This document shows, one piece after another, positions 43,657 to 55,396 of a stretch of DNA of 64,000 nt. The first letter of the stretch is position 1, and each line of letters begins with the position of its first letter. The position numbers were made by a program, and so were the translations under genes. Below the pieces are notes generated by a model that did not search any database, was not told where the DNA came from, and saw only the letters and a list, made by a program, of their open reading frames with translations. Source of the DNA: Periplaneta americana (taxonomy: Eukaryota > Arthropoda > Insecta > Blattodea > Blattidae); NCBI RefSeq assembly GCF_040183065.1, contig NC_091122.1, forward strand, positions 159,551,455 through 159,615,454. The letters are read 5' to 3'.

Positions 43657-44500
43657 TTGAATATGACAGCAACTTCTCATGTTTCGATATTGGCGTCACT
43701 ACAGCCCATGGTAGATTGCAGTGGTGTTTGTTTGAAACTAAATGACATCTCTGTACGATACAAGTTCGCTACTGGCTTGCTATGGAGGATTGATAATGCC
43801 GATGGATTTTTTTTGCAGAAGGTGGTTTTCACTGATGAATGCACCTTTCATGTCTCTGGGATCGTTAGCAGTCATAATTGTCGGATATGGGGATCCGAAA
43901 ATCCGCTTGCAGTAAGGTCGAGCTTGAATGAGACAACCCTAAAATCTATATCTGGTGCGGCCTTTTACTGCGAACTGTGAATGGCCTGTTCTTTTTCACA
44001 GCGAGAACTATGAATGAAGAAGTTTATCTGGACATGCTGCAGAATTATGCCCTCCGTCAGATACCTGAAGAATATTTCTTTCAACAAGATGGAACTCCTC
44101 ACTACGTGACACACATGAGGGATCATTTGGATAACTGCTTCCTTGGAAGTTGGATTAGACTAGGTGGACCCATAGCATGGCCTCTTAGTTACCCGGATAT
44201 AACCCTTTTATATTTCTTTTATTGGAGATACTTAAAATACATTTTCTACAGAACCCCAGTAACGAATTTGGAGAATTTGCTTCGAAAGAACCTAGCTGCT
44301 TCTAAAACTGTCACTCTGAAGATGCTGGAAAACACCTGGCAAGAAAGTGATCCTGCCAGGACGCCTGTCATGCTACAAGAGTTGCATGCATAGAAGTTTA
44401 TTGTTATCCTCTGTCATTTGCTGCAAATGATATTTGAATAAATGTATTATCCACTGAGTTACAAAACTAACTTATTGATATTTCTGTCTCAGACACTCTG
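43657..44500 (+). pseudogene. Tc1/mariner-superfamily transposase, frameshifted
   Basis: Two frames, 43657-43980 and 43977-44393, make one protein: KVVFTDECTFHVSGIVSSHN (first Asp), then YFFQQDGTPHYVTHMRDHL (second Asp), then a decayed third block (LSYPDITLLYFFYWRYLK). A one-base shift near 43977 splits them. The right end CAGACACTCTG (to 44500) next to TA looks like the 3' TIR. I could not find its left partner. Confidence 0.75.
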
Positions 44501-44502
44501 TA

Positions 44503-45144
44503 TTTAAGTAAGACAACTAATATGGTTATGGACCCCTGTATTTTTATTTTGGACACACTCAAATAAAATTCCTGAATATGTGCCTAATCTTACTCAGTGT
44601 TGCCTTTTCATATTATGGAGAAATTTTTAAATTATCTGAACTGCATTGTTCTTGTCGTTCTAACAAGGAGGTACTTGTATGTTTCCCTTAAAGAATGATG
44701 TGGTACTGTATTTTATGTGAGTGTATCTACAGTATAAAACTGAACTTGAGCTCTGGGTGGAATGCTGCCCTACAGCAAAGTCTATTTATTAGACTTTATT
44801 TTAATGAAAGAAAAAAGAAAGCATACAATTTGACTCAGTATTGAGTTGCACAGTCGCTGTGAAGTATGTAGCATGTTTTAGAAAGCAGGTCGTAACAGAT
44901 TTCAGTACTGTAGCTTCAAATTTATTCCATAGTTCAGTGCAATTTTACACTGTAATTAGAATATCATATAAAATAATAGTAATTTACTTATCCTAAAAAA
45001 TTCCAGGAAATATGGGTACTTTCTCGCTAGAAAAGACTGAATAATATCGGTGGAAAGAATAAGTCATTTTCACAGTACTATATTACAAAGTTAAAAAAAA
45101 TGTCCGTTAGCTGTGCAGAAATTTTATCTGAACAAATGTAAGTT
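44503..45144. other. unassigned AT-rich sequence
   Basis: Includes the left arm (45116-45142) of a small hairpin completed at 45175-45201. Nothing else recognised. Confidence 0.5.
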
Positions 45145-45411
45145 TTCATTTTGAAAAGGAATTTTAAAATGTTACATTTGTTTGGATCAAATTTCTGCAT
45201 GTTTAAAGGGCAGAACTAAAATTATTTCAATCATTTATTATCATAATACACTAGCTTAAATAATTGACTGAGCATATTGGGAATTAAATCAATGGCTTTC
45301 CCGAAACACACTATGAAATGTTTCATATGAAATAATTTTTATCTCGGAAAGGAATAAAAAATGAGCAAAATTGTATTAAACTTTTTTGTTTGAAATGTCT
45401 CAAAGAATAAC
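45145..45411 (+). repeat. dispersed repeat R2, empty copy
   Basis: TTTTGAAAAGGAATTTTAAA through TGAGCATATTGGGAATTAAA to TTTGTTTGAAATG matches, in reverse, the two flanks of the foldback element at 60809. Here the TTAA at 45256-45259 is unoccupied. Confidence 0.85.
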
Positions 45412-45511
45412 CACCTGAAATTAATGACATTACTAACGGTTCACTTTGTATATTTGTTACCAGTAACTTACATACTTGCAATGACAGAAGGTTTAACCAC
45501 TATCTCCTATG

Positions 45512-45766
45512 AATTGAAGAGTTCACTGCAAGAATGATGGATGTCACTTTCTTGTCGAAAATGAACCAAGACTGTCAGTGCATAGCTTAAGGCATATAGA
45601 ATGTACATACAGAGTTATATGGCATTAACACTGATAGTCATTGTCCAGTAATGATCGGAAAATCACAGTTAAGCTTCGAGCACTAAGCATTTCAAACTTT
45701 CAATCGCTTCTCCTGCAAAATGTATTCCAAATGACATCCATCATTCTTGCAATGGACTCTTCAATT
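45512..45766 (+). mobile_element. MITE family M2, copy 1
   Basis: About 255 bp with TIRs AATTGAAGAGTTCACTGCAA and, mirrored, TTGCAATGGACTCTTCAATT. A second copy is at 58561. AATT next to both ends may be a 4-bp target duplication or part of the TIR. Confidence 0.85.
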
Positions 45767-46911
45767 GTTTTTCGTTTCTGCTAGCGCACTTTCTCACCTT
45801 GCAAGTTCCAAGATTAGAATCTTACACTGTACCTATTCTACATATAGTGCTGCTCGAAAATATGTCATGGAACATGTTTCTTTTAGAAACGTTTTCTTCC
45901 TGAAATTTTAAAGACTCACCAAATTTGTTGTTGGAAAGATATTAGATAAATTGTTTCTGTGTTCTTTTAAAGTATAGGGACTGTATTGTGTCTGTGTTGA
46001 TGGACGGGAATGACAGGGGTAGCGGGTACTCTTAAGTTTACCTGCCCCGTAACTCCTGTGATTATTACAATCCATCAAAATCTTCCAGGGATTTAATATT
46101 CAATCTTTTGATAAGACGTTATTGACTTGCTAGACGAAAACTATGCAACAACATGGATTGTTAATGATCTAATATTAATAGTTCCTTTTTTTCGCTCAAA
46201 TTATAGTGGGTTTTAATTGTCTACAACCTTCAGTGCTTATTCAAGTGCGATTTTCACATGTAGACACAAAATATGTCACATACAAAAGTGATAATGGGGA
46301 GACTTATCGTAATCTTCGAAATAATTTGAACTCCTTTCCTTTGCATGTTTAGAGGTTCTTTGACCTTGAAGTTCGTTACAGTTGGAGGTTTCCCAAGGTA
46401 AGATGAGCTGGCCTAGTTTATTATATTCTCTGAGCAGTTAATATTCATACAAAAGTAGATAGGCGAAAGAAACATTTACGAAATTATAACGGCTATTTTA
46501 TTTTGTTGCATGAAATCTGCAGAAAGTGGTTTGATAGCGATGTATCTAATTGAATTTTTGACACAGCCGAATATCTAGTGCATCTCCCCATGCCGGAAGA
46601 TCAAGTTCATATCCTGTGCAGTGTACATGGAATGTGGCAAAGAAATACATGTTTGGGCAGATTTTCTTGTAATGCTCGCATTCTCCTGCCGTCGTATAGG
46701 CTAATTTCGTTCTCCGTAACGAATGTAACGCAATATTGCTCTTTAACCTAATGCTACGATTAAGACACTCCTTGGACCTTCATTGCTGCCCATGGGCTAT
46801 TGGTTTTTATCCCATTCTGAAGTTTTAAGCATATGTACGTAGTTTAATATCCTTGAATAAGAATGTATATTTCTATCCACTGTTAAATTTAACAAGTAAA
46901 TCAGGTTCACT
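45767..46911. other. unassigned sequence
   Basis: No frames or repeats recognised. Confidence 0.5.
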
Positions 46912-47096
46912 GGTTGGGGTAAGTTACCTGGTTGAAGTTTTTTCCGCGGTTTTCCCTGAACCCATTAAGAGCCAATGCTGAGTAACTTCCGGGGCTGGAC
47001 CCTAGACTCATTTTGCCGGCATCATCACCATTTCACTCGGACGCTAGATAATCATAGCAGTTGATAAAGCGTCGTAAAATAAACTAATGAAAAAAA
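46912..47096 (+). mobile_element. 5'-truncated SINE (body as at 1-232)
   Basis: GTAAGTTACCTGGTTGAAGT, CCCTGAACCCATTAAGAGCC, GGCATCATCACC and a tail AAACTAATGAAAAAAA. The tRNA head is absent. Confidence 0.85.
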
Positions 47097-47315
47097 CAAG
47101 GAAATCGATTTCGTACAAATTCAGTTCATACGTTTATGTAAGGTACTTCGGCTTTTGGAGCTGAGTTAGAACCTAATAAAGTGGCAGTCTGTGGCTTATC
47201 GGTTTGAAGGCCAGGTGAGGTTTAGATTTTTCATCACGTAATAATGTTATGAATCATTCCAGAATCCACTCATACTCCAGGTTCCGCTACAGGTGAGAGA
47301 GTTAAAAAAGATGTA

Positions 47316-48684
47316 CACTTAGCGGCAAAAAGAATGGTCCTGCCGACAATTTCAAAGTTCCAGAGACATAACATTGCGCATGCTCGTCTCGTCAAAGCCA
47401 TAGTTCACCAGATAACACATAATTAAACCATTTAAATTTGCTGTATTTTGTTTAAGAGTCTAAAATAGGTAATAAAATCGAATGGCGTGTTAATTCTAGA
47501 TACACCAGGGCCCTTGAAGAGTGAAATAATAATAAAATTGATAAATACAAAATCAACCGGAGCGAATATGAACAGGAAAACCACGTATTATGACGAACTG
47601 ATAGTAACAGTCACAGTAGCGTAAGTCGTTACGGCATTGGTATATTGAACAAATTGATAGTAATAGCTCAAGGTTCGAATCTCCCCCACTCTTCTTTTTT
47701 TAATTACAAATCTGCCATCATATGTGTCTCGCAAAGCTATAATTATGTGGCGATATCTCTTAGAATATTCCCAAACTCTAATAATAAACCTCTCTCTCTC
47801 TTTCAAGCAATACTGCTATCTGTTAATACAACAGAAAACGATATCCAGAAGGAACACTTTTCTTCCATCAGGATAATCATTCGATACATACCGCCAACCG
47901 GATTCAAAGATGGTTTACGAGGAGGCGTGATGTCGACCCAGTCGACTGGCCTCCAAATTCACCAGATATGAATCCGATTCAAAATTTGTGTGCTGCAGTC
48001 CAAAGGATCCTATCCTCTAATTGGGCAGAACAACCACCCGTTCGGACACCTGAGGAATTGTGGGACAGAGTTCTAGATGCGTGGTAGGAGATGGCCAAGA
48101 ATTTAGACTGTTCCATAATCTTGTGGACTCCATGCCGCGCAGAATGAGGGCAGTTGTTGACGCAGGTGGTTTGTGGACGAGATACTAGTCCCCACCACAG
48201 GCCTTGTTTTGTTAATATATTAAAAAATTGTTTGTTTTTGTTAATTTAATTATTTATTTGTGTTTGATATGCGTCCGGTTTTTTAGAATGTGAAACAAGT
48301 ATTTTTGTTTATACAGGCCAGGTCTCACCTATTAATTGCCCACAGGTGATGGGCAATAATATTTTTATAAGGCAGGCATAACGAAGTTTGTTAACATATG
48401 CCACATCACATTTAAACTAATAAATTAAGTAAAAGTTAAAATAAAAAAATTATAATTTTACCGTACCAGGAGGCGAACTCACAACCGCTGGTACGGATGT
48501 CAGACTTCGTACCACTGGGCCACACACTGCTCTTAAGGTTTACTACATTATAGACAGACGACTTTCAATGAAGAGACACCACAGCAATGCCTTGCAGTGG
48601 GTTACGTTTACACGAGTGGACCGCGCGATAGAACTTAGCATTTCTATCGACCAAGAGTCGGCCCATTCTTTTTGCCGCTAAGTG
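47316..48684 (+). mobile_element. Tc1-like element, 1369 bp, TA duplication
   Basis: CACTTAGCGGCAAAAAGAAT at the left is mirrored exactly by ATTCTTTTTGCCGCTAAGTG at the right, each next to TA (47314-47315, 48685-48686). The interior holds the transposase C-terminus and, near 48455-48535 on the minus strand, a tRNA-like stretch (TGGCCCAGTGGTACGA). Confidence 0.92.
47855..48190 (+). pseudogene. Tc1 transposase C-terminal half
   Basis: Reads FFHQDNHSIHTANRIQRWF (second catalytic Asp), then VDWPPNSPDMNPIQNLCAAV, where Tc1 proteins have PIENLW: the catalytic Glu is Gln. ILSSNWAEQPPVRTPEELW follows, then a stop inside the final helix region. Inactive on both counts. Confidence 0.88.
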
Positions 48685-48959
48685 TACAATGTGATATTTC
48701 TGTATGTGAAAAGCCATGATCTCTACTGCTGGTAGTGTTTGCTTAGTGGTGTCTTTTGACGAAAAATGAACTAATTTTGGAACTACCAGAAGACTTACCA
48801 TTGTGTAGAAGAAACGTATTTAGAAACGTCACTCCTTGTTCCGTGTGATATAGAAATAAATCATGCTTTAGCTTTAGTGGCAACCTCGACAATTAAAATT
48901 TACGCACTCTTAGATGTGCACTAGATTTAGCAGTATCAAGAACGTTCGCTTCTCGCTTA

Positions 48960-49138
48960 GGCTGTTTATCTTCTTGGATTTTTTCCGTGGTTTTCCCCAA
49001 TTGTAAGGCGAATGTCAGCTAATCATGTGAAAAATTCTCGACCTCATCTCGTGAATTACTATCTCGTTATCACCAGTTCTATCAACGCTAAATAACCTAG
49101 TACCTAATTGATGCAGCGTCGTTAAATGACCAACAAAA
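48960..49138 (+). mobile_element. 5'-truncated SINE (body as at 32931)
   Basis: GGATTTTTTCCGTGGTTTTC, CTCATCTCGTGAATTAC, GCTAAATAACCTAGTACC, GCGTCGTTAAATGACCAAC. No tRNA head. Confidence 0.82.
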
Positions 49139-49658
49139 GCAGCGTTAAGATGCAAAACAATGTAATTAAAATATCTATTTAATCATTGTTCACAATTATC
49201 GAAAATCGAGATCTCGAAAGTTAAAAAAAAAGTTGTTGCTGCGCTCCAAAAATAGCAAAACAAGTTTAGGTGAAATTTTTCGTGAATAAACAGAACATTA
49301 TTCCCTTTATTTTTTTATCCATTATTTAAAATCGGAATTTTGACTATTTCCCTATTTTGGGCGGGATACACTTAGGACTGAAACGTCGGGACAGTCCCGA
49401 ATTTCTGGAGCGGAGTGGCTACCATATCAGAAGTTATTTACTTGAGTTAGGCTACTAGTTAATCGCAGGAAATACAATCAAAGAATGGCTCCAAAATATT
49501 AGATAATTATGCGAGTACATATTATTTTTTGACATTAAAGACATTGCACAATATTTACACTGAACTTTGGAAAAATATGTGAAGAACCAATTAGACATGC
49601 TAATGAATTATATAGACTGAAAATCTCTTGATACTAATACTATTGTGTTAAAAGTAGC

Positions 49659-50432
49659 CAATGGCGTACGTAGAATTTCGTCAAGGGGGGGGGTCATTAT
49701 TAAAATTATTTACAATTTACATATCGGTATTTTAAATTTTTTGTATCATCATCATCACCATCATCATTATCAGCTGAGTTTTCGCAGGGGGATATGAAAC
49801 TAGTTCTAGGAAGAACGTTCACAACATCGTCACACTGCGGCTGCGAAGAAACGTTTGCCAATGTGAAAATCTCGCGAGAATCACTACGCGACTTTTTGCT
49901 AAAAATGATAAAACTGAGCTTTGCGGTCGCTTAGACATATCAAAGAACCCGGAACGATAATGTGAAGTTTATATTAAAAATATGGACTGTCAAATTCACA
50001 AAACGTTAAACGAACTTTTCACAATAAAGTCAGAACTCAAACTAACGAACGGGTGAATACCGCTCTTAAAATGAGTTTAAAATCGACAATGCACAATATT
50101 TAACATCTGCACTGCAGAACTGTCAAAAGAACCGTTTCAATATGTTTCACAACAAGTTAAATTTCATATTGTGTCAGTTTCATTTTATTGCAAGGTCGGT
50201 ACTAGACCGTAGATAGCATTGTTATAATTCGAACGTGCCACAGCACCAAGCACAGGGATTATATTGAAGGAGGGGTAGGAGGACTACGTATTTGTCGATG
50301 TAGATTTTGTTACTCTGACAGTTAAAAATTAGAGAAGGGAAAACGATTGTGGATAAAAAATACTCAAATCTAAATATGCAATTTTGTTTAGGTTCAAACC
50401 CGATAACCCCCCTCCCCTTGAATACGTCCCTG
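49659..50432. mobile_element. hAT-like non-autonomous element
   Basis: Ends CAATGGCGTACGTAGAATTT at the left and, mirrored, CCTTGAATACGTCCCTG at the right, with G/C-rich runs inside both ends. Flanks AAAGTAGC (49651-49658) and AACGTAGC (50433-50440) form an 8-bp duplication with one mismatch. No transposase text recognised in the 774 bp. Confidence 0.75.
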
Positions 50433-50689
50433 AACGTAGCTTTCCTATAGCTTTACTTGCGCTTACCAAAAATGATGCAAGATCTATTGTCGGGTGCTGT
50501 AATAACCTAATAAGCCCTACATTTCTTTAGCACTTGCTCTTGGGTGCTTCTTGAATCACAGTACAATGCATGGAAGCCTGTTAAAAGCTGGTTGTCTCTG
50601 TCATCAAGTAACATTATTATTTCGATACCGCAGGTACAGTATCCGAATGAGTTAGAACGTAAAGAAAAGACCTTCATTGATTAGGAGAG

Positions 50690-50722
50690 ACTGTTGTACC
50701 TTCAGCATAGTGTACCTTTGAA

Positions 50723-50758
<36 letters not shown>

Positions 50759-51410
50759 GCTGCTACCTAGAGGACTCAAACTGAAGTAGATTATAGAGAA
50801 AGTCGCTAAGTAGCTCTGGTCGTAGTTTCGGTTTGATTTATTGCAAACTGTGAGTTCTGTGGACAAAAGAATTTGTTTAGTACCAAAAGTAAACATTTCG
50901 TTCATTGATATGTGTTTTCTAACACAAAACCAGATTGTATTTGTTAATATCTTTGAAGTACGGTGTGTTCCCTATCATGTGGTGAGTAATAAAATATTTT
51001 AATTTCCATGATTTATTCGAATCTCTAGTTTTGGGAGCCATATTTGTTTAAAAGTGCACCCTCTTGTACCTTTGAACACAAAACATGTTTTACCATGCTC
51101 CAAGGTACAAGATACTATCGGTTTTTGTTTTTATTTTATTTTAAGATCATGTCACTAGGTAAGTCTGGAGTTAAGAGGCCCCCAATTAATACGGATGTCT
51201 TGAAGAAAGCTGTTGAAGCAGTTATTGCTTCTCCAGGAAATAAAATCTCAATCAGAGAAGCCTGCTCTGGTTTATGATTGCAAATACATTTTAAATATGA
51301 TTGTCAGTTTTTACAGCTTATATTCCCACCTATATGTCATGTGTTCCAACTTACAAGAGGGTATGTTCCAAGGTACATGAACCTGTTGTACCTTTGAACA
51401 CATTACATAT
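50690..51410 (+). mobile_element. pogo-like deletion derivative with iterated terminal motif
   Basis: The 13-mer GTACCTTTGAACA appears at 50712, 51066 and 51388 and, inverted with one change, at 51364; weaker versions are near 51100 and 51347. Between them, ATG at 51149 opens 42 codons (MSLGKSGVKRPPINTDVLKK, then AVEAVIASPGNKISIREACS) resembling the psq-type HTH start of pogo transposases before a stop at 51275-51277. A poly(T) run is at 50726-50750. Confidence 0.6.
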
Positions 51411-51889
51411 TCCTTCATTTTATTTTTTCCATCCTCAGTAGATCTGTAAAACAGGAAAATACATGCAGGAAGTTGTAAAGGACTCTTCAATAATTATTTC
51501 AAGCGTTTTTTTTATTTAAAAAAGTCCATTTCCCAAAATTAAAAAAAAAAAAATAAAATGTGAAAAGTATTTAGAGCAGCTATGGGGACTATAAGCAAAG
51601 TAGGGAGGGAACGTTCCTACTAACCCCACATTCGTTTGATTGACAGGCGAGGGGTAAAGCAGTTGTTTTGCTAAGTCAAGTGCAGTGGTGGATTCGACAC
51701 GCATAAGTAATTTCTCCGCTCTTATTTCTTGTTTCAAAATCTTTACAGTATTTTGTTTATAGGAAGTACACGTATCATACAATAATTATGACGGCCACCT
51801 ACTGTCATTAGGCAAATTATATATTTTTCAATTGTATAACTATTCCTTTATCATGTGCACAAGAAATTCTTGAACTGCCTTGTGGTCGA

Positions 51890-52170
51890 CATAATAAAGT
51901 ATTCCTTTTTTAAAAACAATAGAGAAAAAAGCAAAGCTCCATTGTCATTTAACTGCACAATATATTAAAAGATACAATGCTCAACATAATAAATTGTTTC
52001 TTTTTAAAACTAATAAAGTAACTAAGCTCCATTGTCATTTAACTTGAAAACATATTAACACAATATAATGATCAACAAAATAAATTGTTTCTTTTTATAA
52101 ATACTAAAGAAAGTAAAACTAAGCTCCACTGTCATTTAACTTTAAAACATATTAAACAAAATATATGAGA
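51890..52170 (+). repeat. three tandem units of about 91-95 bp
   Basis: Each unit has CATAATAAATTGTTTCTTTT (or a variant), then AAGCTCCATTGTCATTTAAC, then an A-rich ending. The first unit is the most diverged. They lie just left of hAT remnants. Confidence 0.85.
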
Positions 52171-52289
52171 TATGAATAAAACGAAATACTACTGTAGATC
52201 TATACTGCTGGTTTTCATTTTTTTTGTTGTTGATTTCCCTCGAAATTTCTTGTTATTAACTAAAAAGGATATATTTGGCTCTAAAATAG

Positions 52290-53010
52290 AACGACTCAAC
52301 CGTAATACTGAAACTAAATGCATGTCTGTGATCCTAGACCTGGAGATACTTTTGGTCATATTCATTTTGAAAAGAAAAACAGCTCACAACAGTAAGTTGA
52401 GCCAAACATAGATACCATACGCATTGCAAATGTGCGCAGATTAGGGAATTGCTCCTCTGGTAGGTAATCCATTTTTTCCTAAACACTTTAGTGGCGTGCT
52501 TTTTTGCATCTCTATAGTGGCTCTGATGCTTGGGTAACATCCAATACAAATGGATTATTTAACAGACACATCTCCATGTCCATTGCAGTTACTTCTGAAA
52601 ATCTTTCTTGGAAAGAGAACGCATCAAATAGGCCTAATATGCACTCAAAGTTTTAAATAAGTTCAGTTCCAGATACTTAATAAAATAATAAGTATCTAAA
52701 TCCTGAAAATACCATAAACATATCTTGTTTTGTATCTTTTCACAAATATTACGAAAATAGCTTTTAAAATTGTAAATAAATACTTGTAAGATCACCGAAG
52801 TCAGCTTTATGCTTCCGATTAAAGTGGCGTTTAATATTGAAGCGTTGTATATGCGCAATTTTAAACCCACATATTAAGCAACAGACTTTCTTCTTTTTGT
52901 AAGTAACAAAAATTCTTTCTGCCGCTCTTTCTGAAACTGACGTCCCGAGATCGAAACCATACCCGCCACTGAATGAAGCATGTCTAGAGAAGCACCAGGC
53001 GGTGGAGAGG
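52290..53010 (-). pseudogene. hAT (GTF2IRD2-like) remnant: zinc finger and dimerisation tail
   Basis: Minus strand 52930-52770 reads KKKKVCCLICGFKIAHIQRF then NIKRHFNRKH, a BED/SPIN-DOC-like zinc finger. Minus 52460-52290 reads NLRTFAMRMVSMFGSTYCCE, then KMNMTKS and SRSRITDMHL, the hAT dimerisation end. The catalytic centre between them is missing, as in 59614-60565. Confidence 0.7.
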
Positions 53011-53613
53011 GTCGGTGGAGTGAGGTAAGGCGGCTTTGAGTGCAGTGGCCCTTCGGAGCCATTTTTCCCCATGGTTGATTTAGATTTTAGAGGTACGACA
53101 ATCTTCCCTATATTAAAGCACGTTGTGTAGGAAAGAGGTGAGGAATTACTCTCATCACTGTTTAGTTGTGTTGTGTGTGTATGCACGTTGAAGATGATAG
53201 CCAATTGTATTTAGATCTTTGCTTTACATTCCTTTGTTGGGTGGCACAGGAAGGTGTCTTGTATTGAACGACAGTATTTATGACCGCGCCTAGTGGACTT
53301 GCAGTTTTTATTCATTGCGGACTGCTGTTCTAGGTTTGTGAAATATAATTTGGCCAGCATCGTGTTGAGTTCATACTAGCCGTATGATCTTAAGTTTAAA
53401 GTTGTCTTAAACACATGTTCATTGAAGAATATGCGGAGAGAATTTTTTAATAATGTTCAGAAATGAAATGTTAGCCGTAATTATTAATTCTGTTCAGCCT
53501 TGAATTAATGAGTTATTTCAAGTCATTGCTCATTAGCATAACGCTATTTTTGCCGCATTGAATGCTATTGAACCTGTTCTTACTTTCAAATTCAAAACAC
53601 GCGTAAGAGAAGG

Positions 53614-53895
53614 CTGTTGTTTAGTCAACTGTCCGAAGACAGGTCTGAACCCCACTAGTGATACCAACAAGGCACCACTTATGAGGCAACTAGGCCAGGA
53701 GATAATGGGATAGGGTGACCAGTTCCTTTTCCCTTCCATTGCACACATCGCCGATTAGCTACATATTACACTAATCAGACTTCAGATGCATACAAACAAT
53801 AGTTATTCCTCTGACATATATCGTCAAGTGAGATGTACTGTCTGATAATAGAGGTACATATCAGCCAGAATCTCAATCAGAGGGTTTCGGAAGCT
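53614..53895 (+). repeat. dispersed repeat R1, longest copy
   Basis: From CTGTTGTTTAGTCAACTGTC through GACAGGTCTGAACCCC, ACCACTTATGAGGCAACTAG and TCGTCAAGTGAGATGTACTG to TCAATCAGAGG. It defines the order of blocks used to place the copies at 12488 and 22494. Confidence 0.8.
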
Positions 53896-54138
53896 CTGTG
53901 ATAGTTTATTATGTTGAGGTCATTGTAAAACGGAAAGTTGTGAAAATCTGTGTGGTTTTAATTAATATTAATAAACGTCACTGACTTAAATATTTAAATC
54001 AAGTTCTATAACGTTGGATTATTTTTTTAATTTTGTTTAAATCAGGAAGATTTATGAATCAGTGGTAAGCGAGACATTGCTGGGTGGTGCTTAAATTTTG
54101 GAAATAGGCCTAGTATAAAAATAAAAATTATCTATAGT

Positions 54139-54226
54139 AATGTCACAAGAGTTCCGAGATTTGCTGATAAATCCACAAGCGAAGTGAGTGGATTTGTTTG
54201 GAAAATCTCAAAACTCGAGTGACATT
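54139..54226. repeat. imperfect inverted repeat, about 38-bp arms
   Basis: AATGTCACAAGAGTTCCGAG is mirrored by CTCGAGTGACATT, with GTGGATTT/AAATCCAC at the centre. No known family. Confidence 0.75.
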
Positions 54227-55213
54227 ATTGGGACTATTTCGTGAATAAAATGGAAATGTAAATAATATATCCCTCAAATTCGATCACAAAATGTTAATAA
54301 TTGTATATTTATGAAGTCGAAATAGATGAATAACGATTACTGCAATAAAGAAATTGAATGTTATGCAGTAATGCCAATTGAGAAAAGCGAAATACTGGTT
54401 TAAAAATGTTAATTACGTGTACTGCGCTTTTCTCTTGTTATTATAACAAATACGTTTTCATTTTCTGCTGAAATCATAATTTAATTCAAACATTTTTATA
54501 GTATAATTACAAATAACCTGATTAATACATTAATTAAATGAACAATTGTTATGAAGGTATGTCATTTTCTTTAGATACAATGGACATGGAATTAGAAGAT
54601 TAAGATGTAGATGTGGAAGTAGAATTACGCACTTTATTTAGTACAATGGATTCATGCTCATCGACTTACGTGGAAGCGGTTGGCGATACTCACTAAACAA
54701 AAGAACGACAATGCGATAAATTGATAGTAATAAATCGAGCTGCAGAAATTATCGCGATGTATGACTGTGATTGGTTGGAATTCAAAATTTCATTACACTT
54801 CATTCGCCGAAAATGGAATGACGTCATATAAACGAAAGAATCATAAAATATATAGGCCTATAGTTCTTTTCTGTATATTTTATGGAACATTCCATTGAAT
54901 AAATTCAGAGAGTAATTTTATTGTTCCTTAATTAAACACGTCTGAATAAAACAATCAATTATTGGTACTGGAGCACAAAAACGTTTATTACGACCCTGGC
55001 AGCAACATATGACGTTTTCCCATAATAAATTTGATTAGTGGTACTTCAAATTTCGTGGCACGCCATTAAAAAGATTGAGAACCGCAGATTTAAGTGAAGA
55101 GTCAGATATATAATTTACTAATTTTTTAATCCGTTGTCATCATATGTTTCTTTTATCCCCACTTAATATTACACAGACTTTAACACCCTCGATCTGTAAT
55201 TACATAATCATGT
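54227..55213. other. mostly unassigned, one possible hAT end
   Basis: AAGATTGAGAACCGCAG near 55070-55086 resembles a Charlie-type hAT right terminus, but I find no partner end. The rest is AT-rich with no frames. Confidence 0.45.
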
Positions 55214-55396
55214 CACAGTCTAATATATACAGTCACGAAGCTTGAGTTGTTGAGGGTACTAGGAACAATAGACTGTGCCGGTACTATTTCGCATTGTCTG
55301 TGATGAGGCGATAGTAGCGATCCTAGTGGTTAGCAGCTATCTATGGATGCATATTCCCTACATATTGAGCTTCGTGACTGTATATACTAGACTGTG
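55214..55396 (+). mobile_element. MITE family M1, copy 3
   Basis: 183 bp, with TIRs CACAGTCTAATATATACAGT... The interior matches copy 2 closely. The flanks show no clear 7-bp duplication, so one edge may have changed since insertion. Confidence 0.9.

Noticed and set aside
48455..48535. tRNA gene inside the Tc1 element
   Set aside because: Box A is fair, but box B is degenerate and the acceptor does not close; treated as a tRNA-like relic.
55214..55396. 7-bp target duplication for MITE M1 copy 3
   Set aside because: Flanks ATCATGT and TGTGAAT do not match; only copies 1 and 2 support the 7-bp length.
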